Shown: positions 7,824 to 14,978, numbered from the stretch's first letter. The stretch is 18,777 nucleotides of DNA from Paenibacillaceae bacterium UBA6304 (GCA_002439285.1 DJTQ01000166.1:1-18777); one strand, 5' to 3'. Program-made: numbers and translations. Notes: generated from the sequence alone by a model not told the origin.

Positions 7824-8105
7824 ATGGGAGAAAATCAAGAAGATATCGGGCAAGCGGTTAAAGTATATAAAGCTTTGGGGGAACCAACCCGGCTGAAAAT
7901 CGCTTTACTACTCGCGAAAGAGAGCAATTTATGCTTCACCGCTGTCGGTGAAAGGCTTGAATCGGTTGCAGGCTCGACGCTATCGCATCATTTGAAGCAA
8001 TTGACGGACTCTGGCTTGATTGATTCTCGCAAGAATGGATCGTTTATTCACTATAACGTCAATCGAGAAATAGCAGAAAAATTTGCGCCCTTTTTGTTGG
8101 CGTAA
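7824..8105 (+). CDS. ArsR-family (winged-helix) transcriptional regulator
   Basis: A 93-residue single-domain repressor. VYKALGEPTRLKIALLLAKE, then the helix-turn-helix SVAGSTLSHHLKQLTDSGLI and the wing DSRKNGSFIHYNVNRE are the standard ArsR order. The usual ELCVCDL metal motif is replaced by SNLCFTAVGERL with a single cysteine, so a non-metal ligand or thiol chemistry is more likely than arsenic sensing. The ATG at 7824 follows a strong GGGGGGGAGGTGATC; a longer in-frame reading upstream has no ribosome binding site and overlaps the TetR remnant. It is followed by a flavin monooxygenase and an MFS exporter, each with a similar upstream dyad, so it probably represses all three. Confidence 0.9.
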   Translation: MGENQEDIGQAVKVYKALGEPTRLKIALLLAKESNLCFTAVGERLESVAGSTLSHHLKQLTDSGLIDSRKNGSFIHYNVNREIAEKFAPFLLA

Positions 8106-8121
8106 TTTTTTTAAAAGTCAT

Positions 8122-8137
8122 TTCTATATATCTAGAA
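8122..8137. promoter_or_regulatory. Candidate ArsR operator 2 (before flavin monooxygenase)
   Basis: TTCTATATATCTAGAA is a dyad with arms TTCTA and TAGAA. The surrounding 50 bases, from an ATTTTTTTAAA tract to a GAAGTGAAAAGG end, match the region before the MFS gene, so promoter and operator look copied together. Confidence 0.6.
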
Positions 8138-8190
8138 CAGTGGAAGTGAAAAGGCATATACTTAAATGTAGTTTTATTGAGGAGGAGAGA

Positions 8191-9265
8191 ATGACTATGA
8201 GCGGTCAAACGAAGACGATGGAGATTGGAATGAGCACCTTTCTCCATGCAAATCCCGGAAATGGCGATGTCTCGCATGCTGAGAGGCTGCGCCAGGCGAT
8301 CGAAGAGATGCAATTAGCAGATCAAGTCGGCCTTGACGTCTATGCCATTGGCGAGCATCATCGCATCGAATACACAAGCTCTTCGCCAGCCGTCATTCTG
8401 GCTGCCGCTGCCGCTACAACGAAGCGGATCCGGCTCTCGAGCGCGGTTACGGTGCTATCTTCGGACGATCCGGTGCGGGTATATCAGGACTTTGCAACGC
8501 TGGACGGTCTGTCGAACGGGCGAGCGGAGATTATGGCCGGACGGGGTTCGTTCATCGAATCGTTCCCGCTATTCGGCTATGATCTGAAAGATTACGAGGA
8601 ATTGTATGAAGAAGAAACTGGAACTGCTGTTAAAGATTCGCGCCTCCGAAAAGGTGACCTGGCGCGGCGGTCATCGCCCGGCGATTGACGACATGGGAAT
8701 CTATCCTCGTGCACAGCAGGAGCCTTTGCCTATCTGGATCGGTACGGGAGGCAGCCCGGAATCGGCTGTTCGGGCCGGTTTGCTAGGGCTTCCGATTGCC
8801 TTCTCTATCCTGGGCGGAGAGCCGCAGAGATTTGCACCCTTGGTGGAGCTTTATAAAACAGCCGCTGTGAAGGCCGGTCACGATCCGAATAAGCTGCAAA
8901 TTGCTACGCATTCGCATGGCTTTATTTCGGATACGACACAAGAGGCGGCCGAACGGTATTATCCTGTCATGGCCGACAAAATGAACCGGATTGGCCGGGA
9001 ACGAGGCTGGCCTCGTTATACACGCGACTCATACGATTCAGCCCGCAGCCTTCGCGGCGCTCTTTATGTCGGAGATCCCGAATATGTCGCAGAGAAGATC
9101 GTGCTGCTGCATAAGAACCTAGGCTTGACCCGATTCATGATGTACAACGATTTCAGTTCATTGCCGCATCGCGACTTGCTTCGGACGATTGAGCTTCTCG
9201 GTACCAAAGTAGCGCCGATGGTTCGTAAGGAGCTCGCCCGTCAGACGTCCGACCATAACGTTTAA
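8191..9265 (+). pseudogene. Luciferase-like (LLM) flavin-dependent monooxygenase, frameshifted
   Basis: Two overlapping frames together encode one LLM-class enzyme of about 357 residues. Part 1 (8191 to about 8615) carries MEIGMSTFLHANPGNGDVSH, VYAIGEHHRIEYTSSSPAVI and NGRAEIMAGRGSFIESFPLF, ending GYDLKDYEELYEE. Part 2 (8606-9265) continues KLELLLKIRASEKVTWRGGH and PLPIWIGTGGSPESAVRAGL to the C-terminus. The frames join at the GAAGAAGAAA tract near 8607-8616, where one base too many (or two too few) breaks the frame. Part 1 alone would run on to a stop at 8688. The ATG at 8606 has GAGGA at 8596-8600 and could restart translation, so two polypeptides are possible. GGAGG at 8181 sets the start at 8191 (8197 is an alternative). 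A sequencing error cannot be excluded. Confidence 0.85.
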
Positions 9266-9347
9266 AGCAGAGTACGAACGCTTGGAACGAGGAGGTTTGG
9301 TTGAGCCGTGAAGTCGGCGAATTGAGCATTATTTTTTTAAATATGGC

Positions 9348-9363
9348 TTCTATAGATTTAGAT
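9348..9363. promoter_or_regulatory. Candidate ArsR operator 3 (before MFS exporter)
   Basis: TTCTATAGATTTAGAT resembles operator 2, and the flanking tract and spacing to the gene are also conserved. The MFS start is 27 bases downstream. Confidence 0.55.
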
Positions 9364-9390
9364 CTGTTGAAATGAAAAGAGGAGAAATAG

Positions 9391-10566
9391 ATGAGAAACT
9401 CATGGAAAATTTATGTTCTGGCCATTGTCAGTTTTTTAGTCGGTACTTCGGAGTTCGTGATTGCAGGCATTTTGGATATGCTTGCAAGTGATATTGGAGT
9501 GTCGGTAGCGGCGGCCGGACAGTTGATTACAGTCTACTCGCTTGCTTATGCCATCGGCACCCCGATTCTTATTGCACTCACGGCAAAAATGGATAGAAGA
9601 AAGCTTATGCTGTCGGCTTTGGGATTGTTTTTCGTAGGCAACTTGATCACTGTCACAACTACAGGCTACGGTATGCTGCTCGGAGCAAGAATTATTTTGG
9701 CGATCAGCACAGGGGTATTTATGGTCGTCGCCATGACGATTTCCACCCAAATATCTCATCCTGAAAAACAGGGCAGCGCTATCGCCACGGTTTTATTGGG
9801 CTTTAACCTAGCACTTATTTTAGGGGTCCCACTTGGGAGGATCATTGCGGGCTCACATGATTGGAAGATCATCTTCACGGGGGTCGGAGCCCTGAGCTTG
9901 ATCGCGATGTTGGTCCTTTGGCTGACGATTCCGAAATCAGAAGGAGAGGCTCCCGTTCCAATTCGGGAACAGCTCGCCTTATTAAAAAGCCCCCGAATCA
10001 CTGTCGCGCTTTCCATCAGTTTTTTCTGGATATTGGGCTATACGATCTTGTACACCTATATAACGCCGTTTCTTTTGGACATTACGGGGATGAGCGAAGG
10101 GATGGTAAACATCGGGTTGTTTGCGTTTGGGATAGCCAGTCTCATAGGCTCCCAAGTTGGCGGCTACGGTGCAGATAAATGGGGAATCCCCCGTACGATG
10201 ATTGGAGGCCTGCTCTTTCACTCCGGAATATTATTTTTACTGGCTGCGTTCTCCCATTCGTCCATGTTCGTGTTACCTTTGCTTATGTTATGGTCCTTTT
10301 TCGCTTGGTCGACAGGGCCGGTTCAACAAGTTTATTTAATCGGCATGGCTCCTCAGGCTTCGGGGATCATCCTGAGTTTGAACAATTCTATCGTGCAGCT
10401 GGGTATGGCCGTAGGGGCTGTAATTGGGGGTCTCATTGTAGAAAACATCTCTCTTGCAGCAGTTGGCTGGCTTGGCGGAGTTGGCGTCGCAATTGGGCTC
10501 ATCCCGGCTATAATTTCTTTATCCATGCGTCGCCGATCTGCAGGGGCGGAACGAAACGGCGCATAA
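9391..10566 (+). CDS. MFS drug:proton antiporter-like exporter (DHA1, AraJ/YdhP type)
   Basis: A 391-residue inner-membrane protein with twelve predicted membrane segments. The N-terminal VSFLVGTSEFVIAGILDMLA, the loop 2-3 motif ALTAKMDRRKLML and the LGVPLGRIIAGSHDWKIIF segment after membrane helix 5 are typical of the AraJ/YdhP/Cmr group, which exports drugs or sugars by proton exchange. GAGGAG precedes the ATG. It lies downstream of the ArsR regulator and the broken LLM gene, with its own promoter-like region and operator dyad, which suggests efflux of the compound sensed by the ArsR protein. The substrate is not readable from sequence. Confidence 0.9.
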   Translation: MRNSWKIYVLAIVSFLVGTSEFVIAGILDMLASDIGVSVAAAGQLITVYSLAYAIGTPILIALTAKMDRRKLMLSALGLFFVGNLITVTTTGYGMLLGARIILAISTGVFMVVAMTISTQISHPEKQGSAIATVLLGFNLALILGVPLGRIIAGSHDWKIIFTGVGALSLIAMLVLWLTIPKSEGEAPVPIREQLALLKSPRITVALSISFFWILGYTILYTYITPFLLDITGMSEGMVNIGLFAFGIASLIGSQVGGYGADKWGIPRTMIGGLLFHSGILFLLAAFSHSSMFVLPLLMLWSFFAWSTGPVQQVYLIGMAPQASGIILSLNNSIVQLGMAVGAVIGGLIVENISLAAVGWLGGVGVAIGLIPAIISLSMRRRSAGAERNGA

Positions 10567-10696
10567 CCGATGAAGCTGAAGTTTGAAAACCACGTTTCTA
10601 TATAAGTTTAACAAATGACATCAGCAGAAGGAAGCAGTGGTGAAAGTGCTTCCGAAGCATCCTATCACTCGCTTCCCTTTGAATCACCGACAGATC

Positions 10697-10721
10697 AGGC
10701 CGCCGATTTCTTCGGTGGCCT
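10697..10721 (+). terminator. Probable terminator after the MFS gene
   Basis: AGGCCGCCGA pairs with TCGGTGGCCT around a TTTCT loop. Only a short pyrimidine run follows, so strength is uncertain. Confidence 0.5.
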
Positions 10722-10780
10722 TCTGTGCATGTTAGCTGGATTGTAGCCTCTAACTGTGCGAGACGACAAGCTCCTTTTGT

Positions 10781-10836
10781 ATTTTTGCCGATATAACCAT
10801 TAAGTCGAACCGTATCATAAGTAGAGGCAAGTTTTA
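10781..10836 (+). repeat. Dispersed palindromic repeat, copy C
   Basis: The right half is well kept: GAACCGTATCATAAGTAGAG then GCAAGTTTT. The left arm is decayed to TTTTTGCCGATA. Confidence 0.65.
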
Positions 10837-10887
10837 GACGCATGTTTCCAGTCATAAAGAGCCAGGAGCCAGTGAGAAACAGCCACT

Positions 10888-10904
10888 TAAAACTTGCCGT
10901 TATA
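10888..10904 (+). repeat. Dispersed palindromic repeat, copy D (left arm only)
   Basis: TAAAACTTGCCGTTATA matches the left arm and stops where the first MarR/hydrolase unit begins (ACGATGG at about 10904). Confidence 0.6.
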
Positions 10905-10946
10905 CGATGGTGTACCCAGAGGGGGACTTATGCCTGCTGCAGCAAA

Positions 10947-10977
10947 AGTCCCCTCCATGGTTTTGGTGGAAGGGACT
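10947..10977 (-). terminator. Terminator of marR copy 1
   Basis: AGTCCCCTCCA and TGGAAGGGACT pair with one mismatch. Read on the minus strand the stem is followed by TTTTGC. The same hairpin is found after marR copy 2. A competing stem (GGGGACTT with AAGTCCCC, 10921-10954) overlaps its left arm. Confidence 0.6.
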
Positions 10978-11018
10978 GGTGTAATTAACGTTCAACATAG
11001 TTGCTTCAAAAAACGTGG

Positions 11019-11489
11019 TCACGGCGTCGAGGGATTACTAGACGCTGAAGACCCTTTTTTTGTTTTTCCCGCCAGCCTCGTAATCGACTCAATGTCCTGA
11101 TCAGTTAATTGATCTAGGAAATGCATGCGTATCGCCTTTGCGACTACGGGACGGGCATCATCCAATATTGATTTTCCAGCGGAAGTGATGATGACTTGTA
11201 CGCCACGATCTTTGACCACTGATTTCCTCAACACAAGCCCGCGCTTCTCCATCCTAGTCAGATGATGTGACAATCGACTCTTATCCCAGTCCATGGATTC
11301 GGCCAGTTCCTGTTGGCGAAGACTGCCGTCCCCCATGAGGTCTAACCGATCCAATACTCCATAATCGCCCTCGGATAGTCCCGTTTGCTCGGACATCTCT
11401 TTAATTACGCGACCGAAGATGCTGTGAAAGGAGCCTTTCCACATATACCATAATTGAATTTCTTCTTCGTTCAGTTCGCTCTTATTCAT
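11019..11489 (-). CDS. MarR-family regulator, copy 1
   Basis: A 156-residue winged-helix repressor. ELAESMDWDKSRLSHHLTRM then EKRGLVLRKSVVKDRGVQVI form the recognition helix and wing, including the DRG wing motif; helices at both ends make the dimer interface. The protein has no cysteine, so thiol oxidation of the OhrR/SarZ kind is unlikely. It is divergent from an alpha/beta hydrolase with two perfect palindromic operators between them. The ATG at 11489 has no Shine-Dalgarno sequence, but TATTAT lies six bases before it, pointing to a leaderless mRNA. An in-frame TTG at 11525 also lacks a ribosome binding site and lies within the promoter's -35 hexamer. About 87% identical by hand count to copy 2. 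Confidence 0.9.
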   Translation of the reverse strand: MNKSELNEEEIQLWYMWKGSFHSIFGRVIKEMSEQTGLSEGDYGVLDRLDLMGDGSLRQQELAESMDWDKSRLSHHLTRMEKRGLVLRKSVVKDRGVQVIITSAGKSILDDARPVVAKAIRMHFLDQLTDQDIESITRLAGKTKKGSSASSNPSTP

Positions 11490-11495
11490 GGGTAT

Positions 11496-11525
11496 ATAAT
11501 ACCATAGTTGACGTGTCAACTTCAA
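11496..11525 (-). promoter_or_regulatory. marR copy 1 promoter, leaderless geometry
   Basis: On the minus strand TTGAAG (11520-11525), an 18-base spacer and TATTAT (11496-11501) are followed after six bases by the ATG, so transcription should start at or next to the A of the start codon. The spacer is mostly filled by operator O1. Confidence 0.65.
11506..11521. promoter_or_regulatory. MarR operator O1, unit 1
   Basis: AGTTGACGTGTCAACT is a perfect 7+2+7 palindrome inside the spacer of the marR promoter. Confidence 0.8.
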
Positions 11526-11535
11526 TGTGTTAAAG

Positions 11536-11565
11536 TTGCCTCAGGTTGACGTGTCAACCTATACT
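11536..11565 (+). promoter_or_regulatory. Hydrolase copy 1 promoter
   Basis: TTGCCT (11536-11541), an 18-base spacer and TATACT (11560-11565). Operator O2 fills the spacer. The -35 boxes of the two divergent promoters are only 10 bases apart. Confidence 0.6.
11544..11559. promoter_or_regulatory. MarR operator O2, unit 1
   Basis: GGTTGACGTGTCAACC is a perfect 7+2+7 palindrome; its centre is 38 bases from that of O1. Confidence 0.8.
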
Positions 11566-11598
11566 GATATTGAGAAGATCAAGAAAGGAACATTTATT

Positions 11599-12519
11599 AT
11601 GAAAATGAACGTAAGTACTTCTTCTCCAGTCGTCTCGGTAAAGCCGGTAGTGCTGCCAGTCCCAGGCCGTGGTGAGGATCTGCAAGTGCGGGTATCTGCT
11701 CCAGCGACGGGAAGTGGATTGCCTATTATTATTTTCTCACACGGCTTTGGCTGGTCTTTGGACGGCTACGGTCCGTTAGTCGACTACTGGGCGGCTCACG
11801 GCTTCGTGGTCATCCAACCCACCCATCTAGACTCGAGGACGCTGAATCTTCCTCCTGACGATCCCCGTTCACCACTGATCTGGCGTTTCCGCGTCGAGGA
11901 CCTGAAGCAAATCCTTGATCAACTTGATCTTATTGAAGCTTCCGTTCCAGGCCTCAGTGGACGTCTTGACCGGAGTCGTATCGCCGCAGTCGGACATTCT
12001 TGGGGAGGCCAAACGGTGAGCATGCTGCTCGGTGCACGAGTCCTCGATGCCCATGGCCAACCGGGGGAGGACATGTCCGACTCGCGGATCAAGGCGGGCG
12101 CATTGCTCTCCACGACTGGCCTTGGTGGAGCTGACTTGAGTCCGTTCGCGGCAGAGCACTTCCCATTCATGAACCCGAGCTTCTCCGACATGAGGACGCC
12201 GACCCTTGTGGTGGCGGGGGATCATGATCAATCCCCACTATCCACTCGGGGGCCGGACTGGTTCACCGACCCCTACTTCCTGAGCCCGGGCAGCAAGAGC
12301 CTGCTCACCCTCTTCGGGGCGGAACACTCGCTAGGCGGAATTGCCGGGTACAACGCCGCGGAAACGACGGACGAGAATCCCGAACGAGTTGCATTGCTCC
12401 GGCAACTCACGTGGTCTTACCTTCGTGATGCGCTCGATTTCGACGATTCCAGCTGGCTGGTAGCCCGGAAAGCTCTGGAGGAGGGCGCCAATCCGTTAGG
12501 TCGCATCGAATCCAAGTAA
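11599..12519 (+). CDS. Alpha/beta hydrolase, copy 1
   Basis: A 306-residue cytoplasmic serine hydrolase with no signal peptide. The nucleophile elbow is GHSWG (Ser134). The likely acid is Asp208 or Asp210 in VVAGDHDQS, and the histidine is His243 in LFGAEHSLGG. The oxyanion-hole loop reads FSHGFGWS (His48). The fold resembles dienelactone-hydrolase, chlorophyllase and PAF-acetylhydrolase-like esterases; the substrate is unknown. A longer in-frame reading begins at 11527, but it would start within the operator region and has no ribosome binding site, while AAAGGAA lies before the ATG at 11599. It is divergent from marR copy 1 and should be induced when that repressor is released. About 90% identical by hand count to copy 2. 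Confidence 0.92.
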   Translation: MKMNVSTSSPVVSVKPVVLPVPGRGEDLQVRVSAPATGSGLPIIIFSHGFGWSLDGYGPLVDYWAAHGFVVIQPTHLDSRTLNLPPDDPRSPLIWRFRVEDLKQILDQLDLIEASVPGLSGRLDRSRIAAVGHSWGGQTVSMLLGARVLDAHGQPGEDMSDSRIKAGALLSTTGLGGADLSPFAAEHFPFMNPSFSDMRTPTLVVAGDHDQSPLSTRGPDWFTDPYFLSPGSKSLLTLFGAEHSLGGIAGYNAAETTDENPERVALLRQLTWSYLRDALDFDDSSWLVARKALEEGANPLGRIESK

Positions 12520-12555
12520 GAACCTAAAAGGCGAGATCAACGCGAATCAAAGAAT

Positions 12556-12580
12556 GGGCCATCCCATAAAAGGATGGCCC
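12556..12580 (+). terminator. Hairpin after hydrolase copy 1
   Basis: GGGCCATCC (12556-12564) pairs perfectly with GGATGGCCC (12572-12580). No T-run follows, so termination may be weak. The same hairpin follows copy 2. Confidence 0.6.
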
Positions 12581-12634
12581 TAAAACTTGCGGTTACAGAT
12601 AGGCGCGGAGAACCGTATCACAAATAGGGCGAAG
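12581..12634 (+). repeat. Dispersed palindromic repeat, copy E
   Basis: TAAAACTTGCGGTTACAGAT then GGAGAACCGTATCACAAAT; the right arm is decayed. It directly follows the hairpin of hydrolase copy 1. A larger GGCGAAGC/GCTTCGCC stem (12628-12670) overlaps its end. Confidence 0.7.
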
Positions 12635-12721
12635 CAAACGTCCTGAAATGCTATGAAACTTAGCTTCGCCTTTCATCTTTCATCAATTATGCAAGACAGC
12701 AACTCGACCGTTTGCATCCCC

Positions 12722-13519
12722 TTAGCGTGTTTTGGGGCGCGAAATGCGTTCCATGATCAAAGCTACTCTGCGTCGGGGAAGAAAACGGCCCATCTGGGCC
12801 GACATGTAGTTGTTTCGCCCGTCGATAATATAACTGCTTCCTTTGTCGATTCCACGAAATCCGGCTTGAACTACGTTCTCCGGAGTGGACAGCGCACTGC
12901 CCGCCGCCATGTCCCGGCTTTCATCAGCATCGAAGAAGCCCGTATCCGTCGCACCCGGGCACAGGGTAAGTATGCGGACACCTCGTCCGCGGGTTTCCGC
13001 CCATAGCGCTTCGGAGAAAGATAATACGAATGCCTTGGTAGCACCGTAAACAGCCGAATAAGCGCAAGGCACGAATGCGGCCATGGAAGCCACGTTTACG
13101 ACGATTCCGTCCTTGCGCCCCAGCATGCCGGGCAGAAAATGGTGCGTTAGGTCGACAAGCGCGGCGGTGTTCAGCATGATCTCTTCCTGCTCGCGCTCCG
13201 GATCCATATCCTCAAAGCGGCCATACGTGCCAAAGCCTGCGTTGTTGATGAGAATATCGACCGTCAGGCCGAGTTCGTTCATGGATTCGGCTAGTTGGCG
13301 CGGGGCACCTGCTTTGCATAAATCGCTGGGCAGGGCATACGCCTGCACGCCGTGCTTTCGTTTGATTTCACCGGCTAACGCCTCGAGCTTATTTTGTGAA
13401 CGTGCAGTTAGTACGACATGGCAGCCTCGTGCTGCCAACTCTTTGGCATACGACTCGCCGATCCCGGAGGAAGCGCCAGTGACCACAGCCAGCTTGCCTT
13501 GATAATGATATGAGTTCAT
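12722..13519 (-). CDS. Short-chain dehydrogenase/reductase (classical SDR)
   Basis: A 265-residue NAD(P)-dependent Rossmann-fold oxidoreductase. TGASSGIG (residues 14-21) binds the cofactor, NNAG (92-95) stabilises the fold, and Asn117, Ser145, Tyr158 and Lys162 (VYGATK) form the catalytic tetrad. Arg40 after the second strand suggests NADP preference. The C-terminal loop has CPGATDTGFF. AAGGGGG precedes the ATG at 13519. An XRE/MmyB-type regulator ends 95 bases upstream on the same strand, and an inverted repeat covers the SDR start and -10 region, so that regulator probably controls it. The alcohol or ketone substrate is unknown. Confidence 0.93.
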   Translation of the reverse strand: MNSYHYQGKLAVVTGASSGIGESYAKELAARGCHVVLTARSQNKLEALAGEIKRKHGVQAYALPSDLCKAGAPRQLAESMNELGLTVDILINNAGFGTYGRFEDMDPEREQEEIMLNTAALVDLTHHFLPGMLGRKDGIVVNVASMAAFVPCAYSAVYGATKAFVLSFSEALWAETRGRGVRILTLCPGATDTGFFDADESRDMAAGSALSTPENVVQAGFRGIDKGSSYIIDGRNNYMSAQMGRFLPRRRVALIMERISRPKTR

Positions 13520-13556
13520 GATACAGCCCCCTTGTCGTTGAAGTTGTCTGTATCAT
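13518..13556. promoter_or_regulatory. Inverted repeat at the SDR promoter (candidate XRE operator)
   Basis: ATGATACAG (13518-13526) and CTGTATCAT (13548-13556) are perfect 9-base inverted arms with centres 30 bases apart, about three helical turns. One arm overlaps the SDR start codon and the other a TATGAT -10-like hexamer read on the minus strand. Confidence 0.55.
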
Positions 13557-13614
13557 ACCAAGGACAGGAGGGGGCTAACCACAGTGTCTCCATACTATTA
13601 ATGGGACTAACAGG

Positions 13615-14478
13615 TTAAGATTGCGGTGACAATTCGGAGTCTTGCATCAGCAGCAGCGCGAGTCTCTCTTCCGTGCCTGAACCTGGCGTCGGAACGAAGA
13701 AGCACCAGTGCAGCCCAGGATCGTTGTCGATGGCGGCGGCGCAATGGATCGTGAACTCTAACTTCTCTCCATCAGGTAGGCGATAATGAACCGGAACAGT
13801 GCTTTTTTGCCGGATTTCATGCCACTCCCACAAACGTACGAAGTCCTCGCTGTTTAGTTTCAAACGCTCGAATCGTTCCATGTACATCGGATTGTCTTTG
13901 AAACGGTCGAAGCTTGCTCGTATCAACGCCGTCATGTATCGGGCGAATTCCTCCCAATTCACCAGCCTTTTCGGGTACTCCGGATCCAGAAACAGCAGCG
14001 TCACCATGTTCCGTTCGCTTTCCGGCAGACGGCCGAAATCCGCCACAACAAGCTCTGCTCCCCGATTCCAAACGATCATATCGGCAACCTCATTCGCGAT
14101 GAAAGAAGGATAACGAAGTTGATCCACAAGATTCTGAAGAAATCCGACATCGGGTTTCTCTAGTTTCGATGCCATACTGAAACTGACCGGATCGAGTGCT
14201 GCTAGGTTGAACAAGTGCTTCCGCTCGTCCTCGTCCAACTGCAGCGCTTGGCTGATATGGGACAAAACATCAGGGGAAGGATTTATCTCTCGACCCTGTT
14301 CCAGCCAGGTATAGTAAGTTACACTGACATTGGCGAGATAGGCGACTTCTTCTCTTCGAAGTCCCGGGGTACGCCTTCGGCCGGGAAATGGCTTGATTCC
14401 CGCTGCTTCAGGCTGAAGCCGATATCTGCGCGATTTGATGAATTCCCCCAATGCGGATGAAGAATAACGGTTCACCAT
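13615..14478 (-). CDS. XRE-family regulator with MmyB-like ligand-binding domain, second
   Basis: A 287-residue regulator of the same family as the one at 5091-5909. The N-terminal helix-turn-helix carries TPGLRREEVAYLANVSVTYY and TWLEQGREINPS, and the C-terminal part LRYPSFIANEVADMIVWNRG with NMVTLLFLDPEYPKRLVNWE is the MmyB-like small-molecule domain. An in-frame GTG at 14502 has no good ribosome binding site; ATG 14478 follows GGGAGG by about 11 bases and matches the usual family start, so it is preferred. The SDR gene follows on the same strand with an inverted repeat at its promoter. Ligand unknown. Confidence 0.88.
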   Translation of the reverse strand: MVNRYSSSALGEFIKSRRYRLQPEAAGIKPFPGRRRTPGLRREEVAYLANVSVTYYTWLEQGREINPSPDVLSHISQALQLDEDERKHLFNLAALDPVSFSMASKLEKPDVGFLQNLVDQLRYPSFIANEVADMIVWNRGAELVVADFGRLPESERNMVTLLFLDPEYPKRLVNWEEFARYMTALIRASFDRFKDNPMYMERFERLKLNSEDFVRLWEWHEIRQKSTVPVHYRLPDGEKLEFTIHCAAAIDNDPGLHWCFFVPTPGSGTEERLALLLMQDSELSPQS

Positions 14479-14767
14479 ATAAATCCACGCCTCCCTTTGC
14501 ACCTTATTATATCGCTATTGAAGATCGACTTCATGGAGGAATACTTCTCGGGATACGTAAGTTCCGGCTTTAACGGACCGTTGGTATATCCATTGACTCC
14601 ATTCATCGCGATCCAACTGGAGCTTGAAGCAGCCTTGTGGATTGCCTGGCTATCGATGCTTCGTCTGGAGACGAAGGACGTGAACTAGACAGCACGGGGA
14701 TTCAGACTGATTTCAATCTGCGATAATGAGGTTATGCTAAATAAGAATCGTTTAGGAATCTTGCGTT

Positions 14768-14823
14768 CGATTTCGCTCTATAGATGATAGGGGGAATAGT
14801 ACCACAAGTAACGGTAAGTTTTT
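14768..14823 (+). repeat. Dispersed palindromic repeat, copy F
   Basis: The right arm AAGTAACGGTAAGTTTTT is well kept and the centre has GAATAGTACCACAAG. The left arm, GATTTCGCTCTATAGATGAT, is decayed but alignable to copy A. Confidence 0.6.
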
Positions 14824-14978
14824 CGGAGATACCCGAGCTCTTGGAAAGGCGCTTTCCCAGGCCTGAGTTTGGGATAGATCTTATTCGGAGGAAAAGGCGG
14901 TGTAAACGGGCTGCTGCTTGCTTTTGGAATACAGAACGATGGGGTACCTAGAGGGGAATGTTGCTAACTGAAGCAAAA

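Larger units (their letters stand above)
10567..11018. other. Non-coding stretch between MFS and marR modules
   Basis: No gene is supported. It holds a weak TTCTATATAAGTTTAA site (10596-10611), a GGAAGCA/TGCTTCC hairpin (10630-10653), a terminator-like hairpin (10697-10721), a full and a half copy of the dispersed repeat, and the left flank of the first MarR/hydrolase unit. Confidence 0.6.
10904..12600. repeat. Duplicated MarR/hydrolase unit 1
   Basis: This unit matches 14937-16629 in order, length and sequence. Both begin near ACGATGG-GTACC, contain a terminator hairpin, marR, two operators, the hydrolase gene and a GGGCCATCC hairpin, and end in the left arm of the dispersed repeat. The encoded proteins are roughly 87-90% identical by hand count. 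Confidence 0.85.

Noticed and set aside
8600..8625. Programmed ribosomal frameshift in the LLM gene
   Set aside because: GAAGAAGAAACTG lacks a classical slippery heptamer and there is no obvious downstream pseudoknot; a mutation, sequencing error or re-initiation is simpler.
11490..11525. N-terminal extension of marR copy 1 from TTG 11525 (and the longer one to 15612 in copy 2)
   Set aside because: The extensions run through the promoter and operators, have no ribosome binding site and the copy 2 extension is not matched in copy 1.
13083..13502. Long plus-strand frame opposite the SDR
   Set aside because: Mirror of the conserved SDR motifs on the other strand; no start signal.
14497..14532. 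Upstream part of the small frame opposite the second XRE promoter
   Set aside because: It overlaps the XRE leader region and has no ribosome binding site; only the 14533-14688 part is mentioned, with low confidence.
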